The notes under the pieces are model-generated. The model worked only from the letters and a program-made list of their open reading frames with translations. It made no database searches and was not told the DNA's origin. A stretch of DNA of 64,000 nt, taken from positions 1 to 64,000 of the forward strand of contig NZ_JABURJ010000110.1 in assembly GCF_014762745.1 (NCBI RefSeq), in the 5' to 3' direction. The stretch comes from Kangiella sp. (GTDB taxonomy: Bacteria > Pseudomonadota > Gammaproteobacteria > Enterobacterales > Kangiellaceae). The translations under genes were made by a program, and so were the position numbers. The number at the start of each line of letters is the position of its first letter. The stretch's first letter is position 1. Of the stretch, positions 29,702-39,365 are shown piece after piece.

Positions 29702-30244
29702 ATGAGTGATAAGACATTAACACCGGTTCCACCTTTTAATTTTCAGAAATGGATAGATGAGAACCGTCATTTGTTACAACCGCCTGTTTGCAACAAACAG
29801 GTTTTTGAACAGGATGACTTTATTGTAATGGTCGTTGGTGGCCCTAATGGTCGTCGCGATTATCATTATGATGAAGGTCCTGAGTTTTTCTATCAGCTGG
29901 AAGGCGAGATGGAATTACGTACCATTCAAAATGGCGAACGTGTCAATTACCCGATTAAAGCGGGGGAAATATTCCTGTTGCCACCGAGAGTTCCGCACTC
30001 GCCGGTTCGTTTCGAAAACTCTATTGGTCTGGTAGTTGAACGTAAACGACTGGAGCATGAGCAAGACGGCTTGATGTGGTTCTGTGAGAACTGCGATAAC
30101 AAATTATATGAAGAGTATTTCCATCTAACCAATGTAGAAAAAGATTTCCTGCCGGTCTTCGAGCGCTTTTTAGAAAACGAAGAGCATCGTACCTGCGACA
30201 AGTGCGGTACGGTGATGCCTAAACAAAACAAACTGGATCTTTAA
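29702..30244 (+). CDS. nbaC: 3-hydroxyanthranilate 3,4-dioxygenase
   Basis: [38 protein letters not shown]-terminal CENC/CDKC rubredoxin-like metal site. Confidence 0.95.
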   Translation: MSDKTLTPVPPFNFQKWIDENRHLLQPPVCNKQVFEQDDFIVMVVGGPNGRRDYHYDEGPEFFYQLEGEMELRTIQNGERVNYPIKAGEIFLLPPRVPHSPVRFENSIGLVVERKRLEHEQDGLMWFCENCDNKLYEEYFHLTNVEKDFLPVFERFLENEEHRTCDKCGTVMPKQNKLDL

Positions 30245-30247
30245 TTT

Positions 30248-31267
30248 ATGTCTGATTTGAAGATTGACATTCATACTCATATTCTTCCGAAAAATTGGCC
30301 GGACTTAAAAGAAAGATACGGCTATGGCGGCTTTGTGCAATTGGAGCATCATAAGTGCGACTGTGCGCGAATGATGGTCGATGGTAAGTTCTTCCGCGAA
30401 GTTCAGGAAAACTGCTGGTCACCGGAAGTGCGCATGAAAGACTGCGATCATCACGGCGTTCATGTTCAGGTCTTGTCTACAGTGCCAATCATGTTCAACT
30501 ACTGGGCCAAACCAGAAGACACCCTAGATTTGTCGCGTTTTCTCAATGACCACATCGCTGAAGTGGTAGAGCGTTACCCTACCCGTTTTGTTGGCCTCGG
30601 CACTTTACCGATGCAGTCACCTAAGTTAGCGATTCAGGAACTGGAACGCTGTGTTAAGGAGCTGGGGCTGGCTGGCGTGCAAATTGGTTCGCATATCAAT
30701 GACTGGAATTTGAACGACGAAAACCTGTTTGAAGTCTTTGCCGCGGCAGAAGAATTAGGTGCAGCAATCTTTGTTCATCCATGGGACATGGTTGGCAAAG
30801 AGAAAATGCAGAAATACTGGATGCCCTGGTTAGTGGGTATGCCTGCGGAAAGTTCTCTGGCGATTTGCTCAATGATTTTTGGTGGTGTTTTAGAACGTTT
30901 GCCAAATCTGCGAATTGCTTTTGCCCATGGCGGCGGAAGTTTCCCCGCAACACTCGGTCGTATCGAGCATGCCTATGAAGTTCGTCCTGATTTGATGCGC
31001 GTCGATAATCCGCATCATCCGCGTAAATATCTTGAACAAATATATCTTGATACACTGGTCCATGATCCGAAGATGCTTGAGTACCTGGTTGATTTAATGG
31101 GCCCCCATAAACTGGCGCTCGGTACCGACTATCCATTCCCATTAGGAGAGCTTGAGCCGGGTAAATTAATTGAGTCCATGAACTATGATAAAGCGGTTTC
31201 GGATCGCTTACTGCATGGAACCGCACTTGAGTGGCTCAATCTGGATAAAGGACGCTTTCTCAAATGA
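30248..31267 (+). CDS. nbaD: 2-amino-3-carboxymuconate-6-semialdehyde decarboxylase (ACMSD)
   Basis: DIHTHILPKNWPDL, FVHPWDM, AFAHGGGSFPATLGRIEH, LALGTDYPFPLGE. Confidence 0.95.
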   Translation: MSDLKIDIHTHILPKNWPDLKERYGYGGFVQLEHHKCDCARMMVDGKFFREVQENCWSPEVRMKDCDHHGVHVQVLSTVPIMFNYWAKPEDTLDLSRFLNDHIAEVVERYPTRFVGLGTLPMQSPKLAIQELERCVKELGLAGVQIGSHINDWNLNDENLFEVFAAAEELGAAIFVHPWDMVGKEKMQKYWMPWLVGMPAESSLAICSMIFGGVLERLPNLRIAFAHGGGSFPATLGRIEHAYEVRPDLMRVDNPHHPRKYLEQIYLDTLVHDPKMLEYLVDLMGPHKLALGTDYPFPLGELEPGKLIESMNYDKAVSDRLLHGTALEWLNLDKGRFLK

Positions 31268-32121
31268 GTAAGTTCAACCTAATCACAGAGTTTATGGGCA
31301 AGCGTTATCAGGTAGATATAAAACATCCTCACTCGATAGCGATTCCTTTAAACTTTGATGGCAAGCAGCCCAATCATTTTGGTGCTGAAATTGCTAAACG
31401 ACAGCCGCTTCAGGCTGGCAGCTTTATTGGTGACACCACTAAAGGCGGCAGTTGTAATGTTGATTCGATTCAACTGGTTCCTCATTGCAATGGCACCCAT
31501 ACTGAATCGATTCATCATATTTGTGATCAAAAGGTCTCGGTCGGCGCCATTTTTAATAATAGCTTGTCTGTTGCTTGCGTGATCAGCATTGAGCCAATGT
31601 TGGCAGAAGCCACTAACGATAGCTATCGACCAACTCTTGAAGATGCTGATCGAGTCATTGATATGGCACAACTGCAGCAGGCTATTGATAACGATACGCT
31701 GAACAACATTGAAAGCTTAGTAGTGCGCTGTGCTCCCAATCATGATGTTAAAAAGTCATACCGGTACGATGATACCAATCAGCCACCATTCTTTACTCAA
31801 GAAGCAATGCAATGGTTGGCGGATAGTCCTATAAAGCACTTACTGGTTGATTTTCCTTCGGTGGACAAAATGTATGATGAGGGCCATTTAACCAATCACC
31901 ATATATACTGGAACTTGGAAGCTGATAGTCATCAGCTGACGGACACCGCACGTTGCGATAGAACCATTACTGAAATGATATTTGTGCCTGACGATATTGC
32001 TGATGGCATCTATTGCCTCAACCTGCAAATACCCGCATTTGAATTAGACGCAGCACCGAGCCGCCCGATTCTTTACCCATTAATTGAATGTTCTGAAACA
32101 CATTCAGAACAAGAACAATAA
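31264..32121 (+). CDS. Cyclase-family metal hydrolase, probable kynurenine formamidase
   Basis: HCNGTHTESIHH metal-binding motif of the cyclase/KynB superfamily; located between ACMSD and kynU. Confidence 0.8.
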   Translation: MSKFNLITEFMGKRYQVDIKHPHSIAIPLNFDGKQPNHFGAEIAKRQPLQAGSFIGDTTKGGSCNVDSIQLVPHCNGTHTESIHHICDQKVSVGAIFNNSLSVACVISIEPMLAEATNDSYRPTLEDADRVIDMAQLQQAIDNDTLNNIESLVVRCAPNHDVKKSYRYDDTNQPPFFTQEAMQWLADSPIKHLLVDFPSVDKMYDEGHLTNHHIYWNLEADSHQLTDTARCDRTITEMIFVPDDIADGIYCLNLQIPAFELDAAPSRPILYPLIECSETHSEQEQ

Positions 32122-32141
32122 AGCATTAAGAAGAAACCATT

Positions 32142-33419
32142 ATGAATACTATTTTTTCACTTGAGCATGCGCAACAACTCGATCAACAGGATCCGTTAAA
32201 GCAGATGCGTGAACAATTTCATATTCCGAAACAAGACAATGGTGATGATGAAATTTACCTGTGTGGTAACTCGCTTGGCTTACAGCCAAAACGCACACAG
32301 GAATACTTAAACTATGAGCTGAGCCAGTGGCAAAAGCTGGGCGTTAAAGGTCACTTTTCGGGTGAGTTTCCGTGGATGCCCTACCATGAATTTCTAACCG
32401 AAGAGTCTGCCAAACTAGTTGGCGCAAAAAATTCTGAAGTGGTTTGCATGAACTCGCTAACCGCTAACCTGCACTTTATGATGGTCAGCTTTTATCGCCC
32501 CAATAAAACGCGTAATAAAATTCTAATCGAAGACCATGCCTTCCCTTCTGATCATTATGCGGTTGAATCACAAGTTCGCTTTCATGGCTTTGATCCAGAC
32601 CAAGCAATGCTGTTAGCTAAACCACGCGAGGGTGAAGAAACCTTACGCACGGAAGATCTTTTAAACCTGATCGAACTGCATGGTGAAGAAATAGCGCTAA
32701 TCATGCTGCCCGGCGTTCAGTATTACACCGGTCAAGTTCTCGATATGAAAGCCATTACCGAAGCCGGTCATGCCAAGGGCTGTATGGTGGGTTTCGATTT
32801 GGCTCATGCTACCGGCAACATTCCGATGAGTTTGCATGACTGGGATGTGGATTTTGCCGCCTGGTGTTCTTATAAATATTTAAACTCTGGTCCGGGTTCA
32901 GTGGCCGGTTGTTTCGTGCATGAAAAGCATCACACCAATTTAGAGCTTCCTCGATTTGCTGGCTGGTGGGGACACGACAAAGAATCGCGCTTTAGAATGG
33001 AAAATCGGTTTGTGCCAATGCAGAGTGCAGAAGCCTGGCAGGTATCCAACCCACCTATTCTGTCCTTAGCTGCCATTCGTGCCTCGTTAGATACGATAAA
33101 AGATGCAGGCGGTATTCTTGCGCTTCGCAAAAAGTCATTGAAGCTGACTCGTTACCTGCGTGACCTGTTAGAACAGGAACTGGCAGATGAAATTAATATT
33201 TTAACTCCTGCCGATGAAAAGGCTTCCGGTTGCCAGTTATCCTTGACCGTAAACTTGCATGGCCTTGATGGCAAAACTGTTTTTGATCGTATTGAAGCTG
33301 CTGGCGTTACCTGTGATTTCCGTCATCCAAATGTCATTCGTGTTGCTCCGGTTCCTTTGTATAACTCATTTGAAGATGCTTACCGCTTTGTAACCATCTT
33401 AAAAGATAGTTTACAGTGA
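32142..33419 (+). CDS. kynU: Kynureninase
   Basis: YLCGNSLGLQPK, AHATGNIPMSLHDWDVDFAAWCSYKYLNSGPGS. Confidence 0.96.
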   Translation: MNTIFSLEHAQQLDQQDPLKQMREQFHIPKQDNGDDEIYLCGNSLGLQPKRTQEYLNYELSQWQKLGVKGHFSGEFPWMPYHEFLTEESAKLVGAKNSEVVCMNSLTANLHFMMVSFYRPNKTRNKILIEDHAFPSDHYAVESQVRFHGFDPDQAMLLAKPREGEETLRTEDLLNLIELHGEEIALIMLPGVQYYTGQVLDMKAITEAGHAKGCMVGFDLAHATGNIPMSLHDWDVDFAAWCSYKYLNSGPGSVAGCFVHEKHHTNLELPRFAGWWGHDKESRFRMENRFVPMQSAEAWQVSNPPILSLAAIRASLDTIKDAGGILALRKKSLKLTRYLRDLLEQELADEINILTPADEKASGCQLSLTVNLHGLDGKTVFDRIEAAGVTCDFRHPNVIRVAPVPLYNSFEDAYRFVTILKDSLQ

Positions 33420-33427
33420 GGCCTGCC

Positions 33428-34807
33428 ATGTCAGTAACTCAAGATAAACACATCACTCTCATTGGCGCCGGTCTGGTTGGTTCGCTGGCCAGTATCTATT
33501 TGGGCTTGCGCGGCTACAAAGTCGATGTTTACGAAAAACTGCCGGACATTCGCCTGGAAGATATTCCGGCTGGTCGCTCAATCAATCTGGCGCTGGCTAA
33601 TCGCGGCATTCGTCCTTTGCAGCAGGTTGGCATCATGGAGCAGGTTGAGAAATTGCTGATCCCCATGAAAGGTCGCATGCTGCATGATGAAGCGGGCGAG
33701 CTCCAATTCCAGTCTTACGGACAACGCCCTGAAGAGGTCATTTATTCGGTATCCCGTGCTGGCTTAGTCAGTCTATTGCGCGACGAAGCCGAAGCCACTG
33801 GCAATGTTACTTTCCACTTTAAGCACCCTTTGGTCGACATCGATTTCGACAAGCAGAGCTTTACTGTTGAAGATGCCATGACGGGTAACAAGCAAACCTT
33901 AAACTATGACATTTTGCTGGCAACCGATGGGGCTGGTTCGCCAGTGCGTCAATTTATGGAAGCGGCCAAGGTTGGTCAGTTCAGTTCAGAGCTACTTGCA
34001 CATAACTATAAAGAGTTAACCATTCCTGCCGATCAAGCCGGCAATTTTCAGATTGAAAAGGAAGCCCTGCATATCTGGCCACGTGGTGGTTATATGGTGA
34101 TTGCGCTGCCGAATCTTGATGGTTCTTTTACGGTTACCTTGTTTATGCCAACCAAGAACGGCGAAGCCAGCTTTGCTAACTTAAACACACCAGAAAAAGT
34201 CGACAGCTTTTTCAAAAAGTATTTCAAAGATGCGTATGTTCTGATCCCTAATTTAACCGAACTGTTTTTCGATAATCCGACCGGCGTTCTGGGTACAGTG
34301 CGTAGCGAGAAATGGTTCCATGGCAACGCCATGATTTTTGGTGATGCGGCCCATGCCATTGTGCCTTTTCATGGACAAGGCATGAACTGCGGCTTCGAAG
34401 ATTGCGCTGAGTTGAATACCTTGTTAAATCAATTTAACGACGACTGGCAAAAAGTTTTCCCGGCTTTTAATCAAGCACGTCGCGATAATGCCAATGCGAT
34501 TGCCGATATGGCTTTGGACAACTATATTGAGATGCGTGATTCTGTGCGTGACCCCAAGTTCCACCTTAAAAAGGCTATCGCCTTTGAATTAGAGAAGCGC
34601 TTCCCTGAACAATTCATTCCACGCTACTCAATGGTCATGTTCCATCACATACCTTATGCTCAGGCGCAAAGTCGTGGTGCCGTCCAGGCTAACATTTTGC
34701 AACAACTTGCTAAGGATATTGATAGTCTGGATCGGGTAGACTGGACACTTGCTACTCACTTGGTTCAAGACCAGTTATCCGTGTTACCAAAGGATTATCT
34801 ACAATGA
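33428..34807 (+). CDS. kmo: Kynurenine 3-monooxygenase
   Basis: FAD motif ITLIGAGLVGSLASIYL, GRSINLALANRGI, GDAAHAIVPFHGQGMNCGFEDC; ATG at 33428. Confidence 0.95.
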   Translation: MSVTQDKHITLIGAGLVGSLASIYLGLRGYKVDVYEKLPDIRLEDIPAGRSINLALANRGIRPLQQVGIMEQVEKLLIPMKGRMLHDEAGELQFQSYGQRPEEVIYSVSRAGLVSLLRDEAEATGNVTFHFKHPLVDIDFDKQSFTVEDAMTGNKQTLNYDILLATDGAGSPVRQFMEAAKVGQFSSELLAHNYKELTIPADQAGNFQIEKEALHIWPRGGYMVIALPNLDGSFTVTLFMPTKNGEASFANLNTPEKVDSFFKKYFKDAYVLIPNLTELFFDNPTGVLGTVRSEKWFHGNAMIFGDAAHAIVPFHGQGMNCGFEDCAELNTLLNQFNDDWQKVFPAFNQARRDNANAIADMALDNYIEMRDSVRDPKFHLKKAIAFELEKRFPEQFIPRYSMVMFHHIPYAQAQSRGAVQANILQQLAKDIDSLDRVDWTLATHLVQDQLSVLPKDYLQ

Positions 34808-35850
34808 AATCAGTTTTAGTTTCCAGCCTTGCCGTATTGTTAGGCTTAGTCTTATCAAACACATCTAGCGCTAATAATGTTCCGCAGGCTACCGAACAAG
34901 CCCGTGTTGAACGAGCCCAGGAATGGATCAATTTTCTGGCCAGTGACGAACTTAAAGGGCGTAAAACCGGCACTCCAGAAATGAAGCAGGTTCATGCCTG
35001 GCTTGACCAGCGCTTTAAAGCTATAGGGCTAAAGCCGTTGCCAGAAACCGATTCCTATCGTCAGGAATTCTCTTTTGATCGCAAAGGTACATCAATCGAT
35101 GCGGTTAATTACCTGGGGTTCATTGACTGCCAGTGTGACAACGACAAGTTCATTATGATTGGCGCGCATTATGATCACGTTGGCCAGAACCCCGAGCTGG
35201 AAGGCGATATCACTTTTAATGGTGCCGATGATGACGCCAGTGGCGTGGTTGCGAGTTTAGTCATTGCAGAACTTTTAGCGAAGCAGGAATCTCTTCCGTT
35301 CAATATCATTATCGCTGCCTGGGATGCCGAAGAGATGGGACTGCTTGGCTCCAAACACTTTGCCGAAAACCCTCTGATTCCACTTGAGCAGATCGAAACA
35401 GGCATCATGTTTGAGTTAGTAGGCACTCCAGTTGAGGAGCACCCACAAAGCGCCTGGATGACGGGTAATCAATATTCCAATTTGTTCGCGCTATTACAGG
35501 ATGACTTTTCTAAAGCGGGCTGGTCACTGGATGCCGATCCTTTTGCGCAGATGGGTTTGTTCATGCGTTCGGACAACGCGCCTTTTGCATTAATGGATTT
35601 GACTCAACAAAAAGCAGAGCAGGTATTTAAGCATGGCCAACAGGCTGATATTACCGGCATTCCAATGCATGCAATTTCGGTTTGGCGTGGTCAAGATCAT
35701 TACCATCAGGTACATGATGAAGCAGACATTATTGATGTGCCGAATCTGGTAGCCCTTTCCGAAGTGATTGCAGCAGCGGTTGCTAACTTACCAGCGGATA
35801 CCAAGGTGGTATGGAAAGAAAATCCTCACTTTAAATTTTCACGTCCATAA
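34804..35850 (+). CDS. M28-family aminopeptidase, secreted
   Basis: Signal peptide; GAHYDHVG, NGADDDASGVVASLVIAELL, WDAEEMGLLGSKHF; overlaps the kmo stop. Confidence 0.9.
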   Translation: MKSVLVSSLAVLLGLVLSNTSSANNVPQATEQARVERAQEWINFLASDELKGRKTGTPEMKQVHAWLDQRFKAIGLKPLPETDSYRQEFSFDRKGTSIDAVNYLGFIDCQCDNDKFIMIGAHYDHVGQNPELEGDITFNGADDDASGVVASLVIAELLAKQESLPFNIIIAAWDAEEMGLLGSKHFAENPLIPLEQIETGIMFELVGTPVEEHPQSAWMTGNQYSNLFALLQDDFSKAGWSLDADPFAQMGLFMRSDNAPFALMDLTQQKAEQVFKHGQQADITGIPMHAISVWRGQDHYHQVHDEADIIDVPNLVALSEVIAAAVANLPADTKVVWKENPHFKFSRP

Positions 35851-35868
35851 GTTATTTCGCGTATCCAG

Positions 35869-35914
35869 GTTGGGTTACAGATATTATCTCGTAACCCAAC
35901 ACCTACTTTTTTTT
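35869..35914. terminator. Inverted-repeat terminator
   Basis: GTTGGGTTAC...GTAACCCAAC followed by T8. Confidence 0.65.
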
Positions 35915-35923
35915 GACCTAAAG

Positions 35924-36352
35924 CTAAACCTCTTTAAAGCCAAAATTTCCCTTCAGCTCGGCTAACAAGGGGCTGACTTCCTTAATTAGCTCATTATCAC
36001 CATAATGAATCGGCTTCTTCACTCCCCAGATAGGGCCAGGCCAGGCTGGATCGTTTTTGTAACGTGCAATGTGATGAATATGTAACTGAGGAACCAGGTT
36101 CCCCAGCGCCGCCACATTCATCTTGTCCGCCTTAAATACCTTTGCCATGGTTTGTAAGAGAAAGTTGGACTCTTCCATCACATTGATCTGTTGCGCTACC
36201 GACAGTTGATACAGTTCTTTTATATCATTAACTCTTGGCACCAGAATGGCCCAGGGGTATTGCTTGTCGTTCATCCATAGCAATTTGCATAAATTAAAAT
36301 TGCCCAGTTCAACAGTGTCCTGGGCTAATGTTTCATTTAAGGTAAAACTCAT
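35924..36352 (-). CDS. HIT-domain protein
   Basis: NLVPQLHIHHIARYKNDPAWPGPIWG. Confidence 0.9.
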   Translation of the reverse strand: MSFTLNETLAQDTVELGNFNLCKLLWMNDKQYPWAILVPRVNDIKELYQLSVAQQINVMEESNFLLQTMAKVFKADKMNVAALGNLVPQLHIHHIARYKNDPAWPGPIWGVKKPIHYGDNELIKEVSPLLAELKGNFGFKEV

Positions 36353-36375
36353 TAAACATCCTTAGTTTCCTGTCT

Positions 36376-38697
36376 TTATTGCTGTGACAAAATTGGCTGG
36401 CAATCAGCGGTCGCTTTGGGTGCTGTTCCTCGAAGATAAGGCACGCTCACTGCATTCTGGCAGTCATCCGTTGCCAACAATCCGCTGCGATAATCCACCA
36501 GCTTCCATTCAATATTGTCATGATAGCCGATATCGATCGGAGCCGTATTAATACCCGCAAACAGATCCGTGAACACAGGTAGCGCCGCAGTAGAACCGGT
36601 GATATTAGCATCCTTGTTGTCATCTCGACCAACCCAGACTACCGCCAGATGTTCGCCTGACAGCCCCACGAACCATGAGTCTTTCAGGTCATTGGTTGTG
36701 CCCGTTTTCCCGGCAAACGACGTAAATGGATTGGATCGATGAAGGTACTTGGCCGTGCCCTGCTCGACAGCCAATTGCATGGCGGCCTTAACCAGATACA
36801 CATTCAGCTCACTGGCGATTCTTTCTGAATCGACCGGATAGCGATCCAGCAACTGGCCGCCGTTATCAGTCACGGCGATGATTGATGAAGGCTTAATACG
36901 CAATCCGTTACTGGCAATGGATTGATAAAGCTGCAACAACTCCAGCGGTGTCAGTTCAAGTACGCCAAGTGGCAAAGCATCCAAAGGGCGAACTTCTTTT
37001 TCAACACCAGATTTCTCGACAAAATCAGCTAATCGTTGAATTCCGACTTCCTGACCTAAACGTGCCATCGCTACATTGTAGGACTCACTTAGCGCCCGGT
37101 AGAGCGGTACCATGCCGTGGAAATTACGGTCAAAGTTTTGCGGCTCCCACATGGTGCCATCTCTTTGCTCTAAGGATAACGGGAAGTCGCTGACGTTTGA
37201 CGACAGGTTATAATCAGAATTTTGCTCCAGCGCAGCCAACATAACGAAAGGCTTGATCACGGAACCAATTTGACGTCGAGCATCAATCGCGCGGTTGTAA
37301 CCAGCGAAGCCTGCCTTTCGATCACCAATTACTGCCAGAATATGTCCGCTCTGGCTATCGCTGATAATCGCGGCCGCCTGCAGGCTACCCTCTTCCTGCT
37401 GACGCTGCTTTTCGATATCGTTAATGGATTTTTCAACGGTACGCTCGCTGTACATCTGAATCACCGGGTCAAGCGTGGTGAAAACATTCAGTCCTTCTGA
37501 ATTTAATTCATCATCCGAGTAAGAATCCTGTAGTTGACGACCCACCAAATCCATAAAGGCCGGCACATTTGATAAATGAATACTTGGCTTTCTGACCAAA
37601 GATAAGGTCGTCTGTTTTTCCTGCTTGAGTTCGCGCTCAGTCAAAGTGCCGGACTGATGCATCAATTCAAGCACCAGGTTACGTCGCTTCATGGCATTCT
37701 CAGGATGACGGCGCGGGTCATAGACTGAAGGGCCTTTTAAAATAGCCACCAGCAAAGCTGATTGAGCTGGCGTTAAATTTTCAACTTCTTTATCGAAAAA
37801 GAATTTGCTGGCAAGCCCTACCCCATGAATGGCTCGTGGGCCATCCTGCCCGAAATAGACTTCGTTGAAATAGGCTTCCAGAATTTCATCCTTTTCATAA
37901 TGAACCTCCAGCAAAACCGACATCACCGCTTCGCGGAATTTACGCCACAGGCTGCGTTCATTAGTCAGGAAATAGTTTTTGACCAGTTGTTGCGTTAGCG
38001 TACTGCCACCCTGAGTACCACCATCGGAGGTTACGTTGTGCCACAAAGCACGTGCAATCGCTTTGGGTGACACGCCGCTGTGCTCATAAAAATCGCGGTC
38101 TTCAGTAATGATCAATGCCTTGATCAGGTGCTCAGGAATCTGATCCAGTTTAACCAGAATACGATCTTCCAGACGGTTTGGATAAATCTGCCCAATCAGT
38201 AAAGGATCAAGTCTTGCCATCTGTAATGGCTCGCCCAACACATGATCTTTTAGTTGGCTGACGCGCCCATTACGCAGGCTAAAAGCAATCTGACGGGCTG
38301 GCTGCTTTTCATCCCAAAAGACGAATGGACGAACATGGATATAATAATAATCGCCATATTGTTCGTAGTCACCCGCTCGCGTCGCTTTGACAGCCTTGCG
38401 GTAACCCAGAAGCTCCAGCTCCTGCTCAAGCCGAGTGGGAGTCAGTGACTTGCCATTCATCAGCTCAAGCGGCTGCGCATAGACCTTGGCTGGCAGCTGC
38501 CAACGATTGTCATCAAACTGACGCTTGATCACCATGTCGCAATAGATAACAAAGGCAGTAAACAAGGCAACGAAAATCAGGCCTCCCCGCAAAAATACCT
38601 TTTTCCAGGGTATTTTGCGCCAGAAGGATTGGTTAGTTTGCTTTGACTGCTTCTTTTTCGAGGATTTTGCGCTTTTCTTTACTGGTTTTTTAGCCAT
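36376..38697 (-). CDS. mrcB: Penicillin-binding protein 1B
   Basis: Glycosyltransferase EDRDFYEHSGVSPKAIARA, GGSTLTQQLVKNYFLT; transpeptidase KTGTTNDLKDSWFVG. Confidence 0.95.
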   Translation of the reverse strand: MAKKPVKKSAKSSKKKQSKQTNQSFWRKIPWKKVFLRGGLIFVALFTAFVIYCDMVIKRQFDDNRWQLPAKVYAQPLELMNGKSLTPTRLEQELELLGYRKAVKATRAGDYEQYGDYYYIHVRPFVFWDEKQPARQIAFSLRNGRVSQLKDHVLGEPLQMARLDPLLIGQIYPNRLEDRILVKLDQIPEHLIKALIITEDRDFYEHSGVSPKAIARALWHNVTSDGGTQGGSTLTQQLVKNYFLTNERSLWRKFREAVMSVLLEVHYEKDEILEAYFNEVYFGQDGPRAIHGVGLASKFFFDKEVENLTPAQSALLVAILKGPSVYDPRRHPENAMKRRNLVLELMHQSGTLTERELKQEKQTTLSLVRKPSIHLSNVPAFMDLVGRQLQDSYSDDELNSEGLNVFTTLDPVIQMYSERTVEKSINDIEKQRQQEEGSLQAAAIISDSQSGHILAVIGDRKAGFAGYNRAIDARRQIGSVIKPFVMLAALEQNSDYNLSSNVSDFPLSLEQRDGTMWEPQNFDRNFHGMVPLYRALSESYNVAMARLGQEVGIQRLADFVEKSGVEKEVRPLDALPLGVLELTPLELLQLYQSIASNGLRIKPSSIIAVTDNGGQLLDRYPVDSERIASELNVYLVKAAMQLAVEQGTAKYLHRSNPFTSFAGKTGTTNDLKDSWFVGLSGEHLAVVWVGRDDNKDANITGSTAALPVFTDLFAGINTAPIDIGYHDNIEWKLVDYRSGLLATDDCQNAVSVPYLRGTAPKATADCQPILSQQ

Positions 38698-38788
38698 TTC
38701 ACTTTATCGGTATCAATCTCGTGACTATGATAGTAGCAAATTCAAGCACACTAATGTTATGCCTTCTATAGCAAAATCTGACAAAAAT

Positions 38789-39340
38789 ATGGCGCGTCTG
38801 TTCTTTGCCATAGCGCTACCGCAGGATCTGAGAAACAAGCTGGAGCTACTGCAAAAGATGTGTCCATTCACTGGACGCCCCGTCAGCGCTCATAATTTCC
38901 ACATAACCCTGCTATTTTTGGGTGAACTTCCACGTACACAGCTGGATGACATTATCGAAGCCATTGTAATTCCGGCTATTAAACCTTTCCAGATTGAACT
39001 TAACCAGTTTGCTTATTACCCTAAAGCCGAAGTGGGCTGTCTTGAAGTCGCTCCTAGTGAGAAACTCACAGAACTTCATCAACATATCAGCCGCAATCTC
39101 AAGCAGGCCGGGATTCACATCAAACAGTCCACTAAACCCTTTCGTCCCCACATTACCCTTTATCGCGATGCCGTGGTTAACACGGAAATAACTCAGTCAG
39201 TTCACCACCAACTAAAGGTTAATCATTTTTGTTTAATGGAGTCTCAGTTTAATCAGAAAGGTGTTTATTATGAGGTCATCGAAGAGTGGCCAACCTATGA
39301 GCCAACCATTAAAGAACAGTTTTTTGGCATTAAAGACTGA
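38789..39340 (+). CDS. thpR: RNA 2',3'-cyclic phosphodiesterase
   Basis: Two H-x-T/S motifs HNFHITLLFLGEL and RPHITLYRD. The track start at 38615 overlaps mrcB; ATG at 38789 (MARLFFAIALP) fits. Confidence 0.9.
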   Translation: MARLFFAIALPQDLRNKLELLQKMCPFTGRPVSAHNFHITLLFLGELPRTQLDDIIEAIVIPAIKPFQIELNQFAYYPKAEVGCLEVAPSEKLTELHQHISRNLKQAGIHIKQSTKPFRPHITLYRDAVVNTEITQSVHHQLKVNHFCLMESQFNQKGVYYEVIEEWPTYEPTIKEQFFGIKD

Positions 39341-39365
39341 GGCCTAATGCATTAACTGAGTCATT

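Noticed and set aside
30696-31226. 176-aa minus-strand ORF
   Set aside because: Antisense to ACMSD; composition reflects codon bias of the coding strand.
38615-38788. N-terminal extension of the thpR ORF
   Set aside because: Overlaps the mrcB start on the opposite strand; ATG at 38789 gives a canonical MARLFFAIALP start.
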